Shown here one piece after another: positions 57,021 through 64,000 of a stretch of DNA of 64,000 bases (position 1 is the first letter of the stretch; every line of letters starts with the position of its first letter). The stretch comes from Leptobrachium leishanense (lineage: Eukaryota; Chordata; Amphibia; Anura; Megophryidae), in the NCBI GenBank assembly GCA_009667805.1, contig CM019065.1, positions 157,099,322 through 157,163,321 of the forward strand, in the 5' to 3' direction. The notes beneath the pieces are model-generated. The model did not search any database, had not been told where the DNA came from, and saw only the letters and a list, made by a program, of their open reading frames with translations. Position numbers and translations under genes: made by a program.

Positions 57021-57896
57021 TTCAAGGGGTTATTCAAAGAGTGACAAATTATCACTGAATTTCGTGGCAATACAGCTATTCAGTAAGCTGTCAATTCGCC
57101 AAATATTGGCGAATTTCCAGCAAAATACAGTGCAATTTGGCGGCAGTGAAATTCACCATAGAGAAGTCACAGTTAATCTATTCAGAACATGCCGAACAGC
57201 ACTGAAGAGTTGGTGAAATGCCCAGATTTTCTGTGTTTTTGTTCAACAGGTATAAACAGGCGAATCCAGTAGGTTTCAATGGAAAAGAAATTTCCCATTT
57301 TTATAAATTTATTATTCAACCGTTTATTCTTTTTATGTGCAGCAAAAAGTCTTATTAACTTATTTTCTAGAATTTTTTTAGGCATTTTTTTCCGGCAAAA
57401 TTTTTGATTCTGATTTTTTTAAAATGATTTTTATACTATACTGATTTACAGGCATTGGGGAACTTTTTATTTAAAGAGCAAGCATTTTTACTTAAACGTT
57501 AATCAGGTTATTAGTAGAACGATTTAATTGACACCGTTTGTGAGTAAGACTCGTCAAAAGAGGCTTTTGTCTCCACACCGAATAACTGCAACAGACCTGG
57601 GTTGCTACATCTTTCAAACCTTAGGTAGACGGCACACTAGCTGTTTGTAGTGCGTACAGTGCGTCCGTTATGGACGCACTTTTTGACGGGAGATTTTTGT
57701 GTACCACGTACAAAAGTGCGTCAGTGACGGACGCACGTTTTGACGGGAGATATTGATGTCAACAGACGATCAGTAGTTATTACGGACGTTGAAAATAAAG
57801 ATGTTAAAAAAAAAATAAAGATATAAAAAAAAAAAAAAGAGAGGGAAAAAGATAAAAAAAAAACATGTTCTGTTGTGGGTGGAAGTGTGATCCAAG

Positions 57897-60501
57897 ATGG
57901 ATTCAGGAGAGGCTGTGTCGTTCGTGCTCACCACATATACCTATTTGCGTAAAACAAAGAAGAGAAAGTGGTGTGTTCATCCTGTAAACTGTGAGCGATA
58001 CTGTCATGGTGCTTTTGTGACGCTATACAAGCCACTACGGGAGAAGGACCCAGTGAAATTCTTCAACTTGCTCCGGATGTCGATACCGTCGTTCGACGAG
58101 CTGTTGGCCACTGTGAGAGAGCCTTTGATGAAGATGGACACCAAATTGCAGACCGCCTTGTCACCTGAGGAGTTGCTGGTCTTCACATTAAGGTAAGAAC
58201 TAAAGTATTTTCTTGCCGTGCTCACTCAGTATATTTAAGCTTGAGACACACAGAACATATATACCCACTTCGACCCAAAATAAATACACACATATATATA
58301 CCATATATACCCACAAAGATCTCATATTATACCAGAACCACCCCCCCCCCCAACCACCACTATCAGCACCAGGGAGTGAGTGGGGAGCGGCGCTGTCCCT
58401 CAAGGAAAATTTGGAATTTTCCATCTTCCGCTGCAATCACGCAAACACCGGACATAATAACTTATGAAGCCGATAAAGTTTTGCACCAAAAAATGTTTTA
58501 TTTTTTTCTTTGTTTCTTATGTTAAAGGCTGCAATTTTAAAATATATATATTTTTTTTTAATAAACAACAAATTGCAAGCCATACATTTGTTAAAGGTGA
58601 AAAGTAAATGCAGAAAAGCATTTAAAAGATTTTTTTTTTAATAAACAACAAATTGCAAGCCATACATTTGTTAACCGTGAAAAGTAAATGCAGAAAAGCA
58701 TTTAAAAGATTTTTTTTTAATAAACAACAAATTTTAAGTCCTACATTTGTAACCTTTTATCACAAACTAAACTAAAAAAATTTCTTTGGGAATAGGCTAT
58801 ATTAACAAAAGAACAGAAACCGACTACAAATTGTCATAGTCTGCCATATCGGTGTGCATTGGTGCTTCCAGGAATCTACCGTAGTATCCACTACAAGTTG
58901 ATGTCTGCGATTGCACTGCTGTAGTATGTGACGTTGCAGGGTTCGGTGGTTGATGAAGCATTCTATCCAGTGTTTGGATGGTCTGGATTCGAAAACTAGC
59001 ATTCTGTGGTGATGATAATTTTTTCATCATAGGTATAAGCGAATACAGAAATGCAACATCATCATCTTCTTCCGCCATCGATTTCTGAGGCTGGTGCGAC
59101 TCCATGAATTTTATGAGAGCTTCCTCCACATTACCTGCTCCCCTTTTGCGTCTGTTTTTTTTTTTTTTCCTTCACCAGATTCGCGAAACAGGGTGGCTTC
59201 ATCTCCTTCTTCAGGGATGATCTGTAGGTCGTCTTCTGAGACTTCTGTGTCGACATTAATGGTGCTATTTGGCGTTGAGTGGATGGCTTGGCTTGGTCCC
59301 TCTTCTGTTGAGGCTGAGGGTGTTGGCTCTCCCGATTCTGAGCAGCTTGATTGTATAGCCTGGATGCTGCTTTCTGTGGGTCTTGGCTCTAAACTTTTTT
59401 TAATGAAGGATAGTTGATCAGCATAAATGTATTTTCGGGTCTTCTTTGCTCCCGACCCTGATCGTGAGCCTTCCTCCTGCTTCTTTAGGCTGCATACGTA
59501 ATTATCCCTCAAGGTGCGCCACTTAACCATTACTTCATTTACTAAAAAACAAAAAGAATGACATAGAGTTAATAAATGCACTCATAATTCATAACCCTAA
59601 ACTTTTTTTTTTTTGGCAGGTATCTTGCAAGTGGCTGCAATTTACAGGACATACATTGCTTGTTTCGTATCGGCAGATCAACTGCAGGTATTCTGATACG
59701 GAAAGTGTGTAAAACAATTTGGAACACCATGAAAGAAGAATGTATACCAACGCCAACCGAGGAAACATGGGCCCATATATCTCATGAATTTCTAGAAAGA
59801 GCAGATTTCCCGAACTGCATTGGAGCAGTGGATGGAAAACACATCCGCGTTATCAAGCCACAGCGAAGTGGATCATTATATATGAATTACAAACACTTTT
59901 TTTCTATTGGTCTGATGGCAGTAGCTGACGCTAGCTACAGATTCACATATGTCGACATTGGATCGTATGGCAAAGACTCCGACTCAACGGTTTTTCGTAA
60001 TTCGACCCTGTGGACCAAAATTCAGAGCAGGAGCCTGAGTATACCAAAGCCACAAAAATTACCGGGCATCGACATTGCTGTGCCATTTGCCTTTGTGGGG
60101 ACGAGGCGTTTGGACTGTCCTCTAACTTACTGCGACCATATTCAGGAACACAGTTAAGCGAGAAGAAGCGGGTGTTTAACTATAGATTGTCAAGAGCTAG
60201 GCGCTATGTGGAATGTTCTTTTGGCATCCTTACTAACAAATGGTGCATTTTCCATCGACCATTAACCGTAAATGTAAATTTCGCTGTTGACATTGTCAAA
60301 TGTTGCTGCGTGCTACATAATTTCGTCCGAGACCGGGATGGCTATAATCTCGATGACTCGTTCTCTTCTGCTGCATTTGAAGACTTTGTGAATAGCACTG
60401 CTATGAATGTAAATAGGAGAAACTTTAGGTATAGAGACACATTAGCAGATTATTTTGTAAGCGAGAGTGGTCAGATACCATGGCAGATGGGCAGAATTTA
60501 A
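57897..60501 (+). pseudogene. PIF/Harbinger transposase, two exons, one-base frame break
   Basis: Cut-and-paste transposase acting on the element ends with TTA targets. Exon 1 is 57897-58192, followed by donor GTAAGA. Exon 2 begins at 59620, after a pyrimidine tract and GGCAG. The join gives FTLR-YLASGCNL, as in the family. RNase H-fold catalytic residues are in GAVDGKHI (Asp at 59831), YVDIGSYGKDSD (Asp at 59954) and YVECSFGIL (Glu at 60211). At 60096-60100 the frame shifts: PFAFVG is followed out of frame by GDEAFGLSSN, consistent with one G missing from a G run. The rest reads on to a stop at 60501, with ATTAAA at 60546. Either recently dead or an assembly error. Confidence 0.88.
58193..59619 (+). 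other. transposase intron, containing the accessory gene's second exon
   Basis: GT...AG intron of 1427 bp. It contains a three-copy 78-bp tandem repeat at ~58545-58745 (AATAAACAACAAATTGCAAG) and, on the other strand, exon 2 of the MADF gene (58824-59541). Confidence 0.8.
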
Positions 60502-62206
60502 ATGTAAATATTTAGTTTTCATTTTCTCAATAACCAGCTTTCTAAATTAAAGTATTTTATAGTCATTTTTGTATAGTAATTTCTATATTTTTTGGTGTAT
60601 TTTGTTTTAAGAAAATTTTGAAATTAAAAATGTATATACATAAATACAGAAAAAATGGCGTCGCGCCCATACTCACTTATTTTCGGAGGGGCAGCAACTG
60701 CCAGGAGTAACAGCCCAGTCAATGTATAAAACATAACAAGGAAAAAGAGTGTCATCTGCGCTCATTTCTATGTGTTCCATGTACAACAAAAATTAGGTTT
60801 TTGTTTGTTTCAATGGCCATTGCAACGTAAGCCCACTCGCCACTTCAAGGCACCTCTTTAGAGTGGGTACCTAACAATTGTAACCAAAAGGCCGCTCTAC
60901 TGAGCAGCTCCAAGCCCCTCCAGCTGCTTTTCAGCGAAGGAGAGGCAAAGATGGTGGCTTTTATTTATACACGCACCAAACACTTCCCATTTGGGATCAA
61001 AAACAAAAACATGGAAAGAGGAACAGCTGCAGAACGACGGACTGGTGTTACAAGCATGATATACATAACTACAGAAAAAATGGCGTCGCGCCCATACTCA
61101 CTTATTTTCGGAGGGGCAGCAACTGCCAGGAGTAACAGCCCAGTCAATGTATAAAACATAACAAGGAAAAAGAGTGTCATCTGCGCTCATTTCTATGTGT
61201 TCCATGTACAACAAAAATGAGGTTTTTGTTTGTTTCAATGGCCATTGAAACGTAAATGAAGTGGCGAGTGGGCTTACGTTGCACGGGCCATTGAAACAAA
61301 CAAAAACCTCATTTTTGTTGTTACGTTGTTATGTTTTATACATTGACTGGGCTGTTACTCCTGGCAGTTGCTGCCCCTCCGAAAATAAGTGAGTATGGGC
61401 GCGACGCCATTTTTTCTGTATTTATGTATATCATGCTTGTAACACCAGTCCGTCGTTCTGCAGCTGTTCCTCTTTCCATGTTTTTGTTTTTGATCCCAAA
61501 TGGGAAGTGTTTGGTGCGTGTATAAATAAAAGCCACCATCTTTGCCTCTCCTTCGCTGAAAAGCAGCTGGAGGGGCTTGGAGCTGCTCAGTAGAGCGGCC
61601 TTTTGGTTACAATTGTTAGGTACCCACTCTAAAGAGGTGCCTTGAAGTGGCGAGTGGGCTTACGTTGCAATGGCCATTGAAACAAACAAAAACCTCATTT
61701 TTGTTGTACATGGAACACATAGAAATGAGCGCAGATGACACTCTTTTCCCTAAAAATGTATATAGTTCGGAGTTTTAATTTGTCCTATATTATTCGGTTT
61801 CCTGCACTTGGCTAACACGTTTACCGCACTTGGCTAACATGTTTACCGCACTTGGCTAACACATTTACCGCACGTTTACCACACTTGGCTAACACGTTTA
61901 CCGCACGTTTACCGCACTTGGCTAACACGTTTACCGTACGTTTACCGCACTTGGCTAACACATTTACCGCACTTGGCTAACACATTCACCGAGACACCAT
62001 ATATATGAATAACACTTAAATTTATACTTACTTTTGTTTTTTTTAACACTTTCCGGCATGGAATCATAATCCTCTATCAACTCTTTGGTGACCTCAGTCC
62101 ATGTGTTCCCCTTCTTTACTTTGTCCTTGTACTCGGAATTTGCGGTGTCCCACAGCACGGGATGCTGCTGGATGAGCTGGATCAGGTACTCTGCATCCAT
62201 GGCCAA
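58824..62206 (-). CDS. MADF/BESS-like accessory protein of the Harbinger transposon
   Basis: DNA-binding partner that Harbinger elements need for transposition and nuclear import. Exon 1 is 62206-62032 (MDAEYLIQLIQQHPVLWD ... YDSMPESVKKN), with donor GTAAGT. Exon 2 starts at 59541 after TTTTTTAG. The join gives KNKINEVMVKWRTLRDNY, which completes a MADF-like domain of ~90 residues, followed by an acidic linker. The C-terminal part (DDDVAFLYSLIPMMKKL, RIQTIQTLDRML) looks like a BESS-type interaction motif. Between them a run of about 14 A residues on the minus strand (59152-59169) puts the two halves in different frames, so there is slippage or a sequencing error there. Stop at 58824. The large intron (59542-62031) contains the transposase exon 2. 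Confidence 0.75.
60626..61764. mobile_element. head-to-head insertion with 14-bp target duplication (element 60640-61750)
   Basis: TAAAAATGTATATA occurs at 60626-60639 and 61751-61764. Between them: a ~430-bp unit (60647-61075), the start of a second direct copy (to ~61250), then an inverted copy (61255-61745). Markers are GCGTCGCGCCCATACTCAC and CATTTGGGATCAAAAAC. Arms of the palindrome are nearly identical. No credible ORF. The long duplication and tandem/inverted layout resemble Penelope-like insertions. Confidence 0.75.
61804..61990. repeat. 22-bp tandem repeat CACTTGGCTAACACGTTTACCG
   Basis: Eight or so copies, some with an extra CACGTTTACCG. Inside the MADF gene intron. Confidence 0.93.
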
Positions 62207-62519
62207 TCGAACGCGTGCTGTGATGGTGAGGGACGCGCAGCGTGTCGAGCTCCTGCCTGTACGCGGAACGACTGCGCATGTCTGACGTCTTCACGCTGAC
62301 AGGAAAATGCACGTTGGCGGCGTTGTTTCTGCATCCATTTAGCTTTTTCACGTCGATGCTGTTTTCGCGTCCGTAGCTATTTGCGTTGCCCGTCCGTGAA
62401 AAAGTGCGCAGGTGCTTCGTGTGTTGTGTTTCATTGACTCCTTTATAAAGCTACGACGGACGGCAAACAGTACGGACAGACAGACGCAAAATGTTTGCTT
62501 GCCGCCAGCCTTAGAGAGA

Positions 62520-63182
62520 GCCATAGTCACCTAAAGTGAAGGGGCCACAAACCAACAGGTAAAACTGTCCTAACATAATTATTTTTTTGCAATATTTGTG
62601 ATGGAATTTGTGTAAACACGTGGGTAGAATAGAGTGTGTGTGTGTGATGAAAGTTATGTGAGTGAGCACTTTGTATAGTAGGAGATGCCCTATAGGAGTG
62701 ATGTAAATATATGACAGATTTTTTGTGTTTGATGTGATTGTGTGAGGTTGTATGTGTCCCATCGCTTGTGGCCATAACCCAAGGTTGATCTTGTCCTGTA
62801 AATTGTAAGACTTCTACCTCCTGCTCTCCAATCATCTTGACACTCAAACCCACTATTCCCATTGTTCTTGGGTGCTCATATCAGTTCCTTCAAACCCCTT
62901 CAAATACTCCAACATCATTTCAGTACCTTCCTTACTTCAATGTTTCATGTCTCTCACCAAAAGCCTACAACAGTCCTTCAAATAACCCCAACACCCCACT
63001 TCACTCATATTCCACATGACCCAACATGAACCCCAGACCTCATATCAGTCCTTTTTATATTTTGTCCCTACTTTTTGACATTGTAGTGTGGTCAGACAAC
63101 CAGTTATTGCCAGGTAGTCACAAAAATTCTCTCAGCCCTCTGGATTACATAGGAACTAAATCCTACATGCTCCCCCTTTGAT
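62520..63182. other. unassigned sequence
   Basis: No gene or repeat borders seen. Confidence 0.4.
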
Positions 63183-63850
63183 TGATTATTATTATTAATC
63201 TTTATTTATAAAGTGACAGCATATTCTGTAGCGCTGTACATTAGGCACAACATAGACAGGGTAACAATACATTGAACAACATTTGACAAACCAGTACAGG
63301 AGGAAACGAGGGCCCTATTCCCGTGGGAACTCACAATCTAGAAGAGTTGTGGTGGAAATAGGAGGAGAGGACTGCAAGGTGGGAGTGATGGACCGCAAGG
63401 TGGGAGTGAAGGACTGGTTGCGTCAGTGAGTTGGGTGGTAGGCTTCCCTAAATAAGAAAGTCTTAAGGGAGCGTTTAAAGGAACAGATACTAGGGGAAAG
63501 TCTGACTGTATGAGGGAGAGTGTTCCAGAGGATGGGGGATGCGCAGGAGAAATCCTGCAGACTATCATGGGAAGAGGTGATGCAGGGAGAAGCTAGGTGC
63601 AGGTCACTGTTTGATCTTAGGGAGCGGGCTGGGGTGTATTTGGTGATTAGTGAGGACAGGTAGTGGGGAGCTGAGTTAGTGAGAGCTTTGTAGGTCAGGG
63701 TAAGGATTTTGAATTTAATTCTGCAGTGGATAGGGAGCCAGTGAAGGGACTCGCTGAGGGGAGCGGCAGAGACAGAGTGGCGGGTGAGGTGGATGAGCCT
63801 GGCAGGGGCATTCAGAATGGATTGTAGGGGGAGAGGCAAGAGAGAGGGAG
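63183..63850 (-). mobile_element. Rex1-like LINE, 5'-truncated 3' end (second copy)
   Basis: Minus-strand codons from ~63839 to 63423 encode LHWLPIHCRIKFKILTLTYK, TNSAPHYLSSLITKYTPARS, LWNTLPHTVRL and FKRSLKTFLFREAYHPTH, the C-terminal tail of a Rex1-type reverse transcriptase. The 3' UTR and (AAT)n tail at 63183-63200 match the copy at 17425. It begins about 130 bp further 5' than that copy. Confidence 0.87.
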
Positions 63851-64000
63851 GCCAGCTAAAAGATTATTTCAATAGTCAAGTCGGGAAATTGATTGATGAC
63901 CGATTACCCCAATAAGATAGAGGCCCAGACAAATGATTAATTTATCATGTAGTCACACTAGACTTGAATTATGCTGGATATGTCCGATATACCCAGTCTG

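Larger units (their letters stand above)
57624..62510. mobile_element. complete PIF/Harbinger transposon
   Basis: Ends GGTAGACGGCACACTAG and, inverted, GGCTGGCGGCAAGCAAAC, flanked by TTA (57621-57623, 62511-62513). It encodes both proteins expected of the superfamily, a DDE transposase on the plus strand and a DNA-binding accessory protein on the minus strand, with interleaved exons. Subterminal regions carry repeated GACGGACGCAC-type motifs. A later insertion (60640-61750) sits in the accessory gene's intron. Confidence 0.9.

Noticed and set aside
60951..61539. Two 64-67-residue frames, one on each strand, with near-identical products
   Set aside because: They are mirror images created by the palindromic insertion at 60640-61750, and no family is recognised.
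1..64000. tRNA, rRNA or snRNA genes
   Set aside because: I scanned for typical tRNA A/B boxes and snRNA-like segments by eye and found none I could support; a covariance-model scan would be needed to be sure.

Overview
This is vertebrate nuclear DNA, most likely from a frog or another amphibian with a large, repeat-rich genome. The evidence is two intact single-exon odorant receptor genes, short introns with GT/AG borders, and dense Ty3 LTR elements, Rex1-like LINE ends, Tc1, hAT, piggyBac-like and PIF/Harbinger transposons. There is no operon structure and nothing bacterial. The only plausible host genes are the two odorant receptors (coding starts near 25122 and 42364). Everything else recognisable is mobile-element sequence, much of it nested. 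Species cannot be fixed from the sequence alone. || Layout. 1-11579: a nearly complete Ty3/Gypsy element. Its two LTRs differ at only about three positions over 668 bases. Its Gag resembles the PNMA (paraneoplastic Ma antigen) family, and its Pol carries protease, RT, RNase H and integrase. Gag is split by a second LTR element (2071-6120), which has its own zinc-knuckle ORF with a 30-bp repeat array and no pol. 11583-12169: a TTTTCG-rich hAT-type element whose 8-bp target duplication includes the last bases of the Ty3 LTR. 12433-13440: 443-bp tandem units with an inverted cap. 13862-16738: a hAT-type element filled with minisatellites. 16900-18666: decayed LTR-element pieces and a Rex1-like 3' end. 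|| 18700-26036 and 38860-43284 are two copies of one odorant-receptor segment. Each copy carries insertions that the other lacks. Between them lie a tandem ~0.9-kb duplication (26745-29205), PIF/Harbinger-like MITEs, a 3.5-kb hAT-type element with a further hAT-type element nested inside, and a decayed Tc1 transposase split at a TTAA by a small piggyBac-like MITE. || 44300-56340: remnants of an unrecognised retrovirus-like element (gag-like pieces, a decayed zinc knuckle, two similar LTR-like ends) broken up by piggyBac-like, Harbinger-like and hAT-type insertions. 57624-62510: a complete PIF/Harbinger transposon. Its transposase gene (+) and MADF/BESS-like accessory gene (-) each have two exons, and the exons interlock so that each gene's intron holds an exon of the other. 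63183-63850: a second Rex1-like 3' end. || Three protein-coding frames (Ty3 gag/pol, Ty3 pol/integrase, Harbinger transposase) are each broken by an apparent one-base loss in a G run. That may be true decay or a homopolymer error in the assembly.
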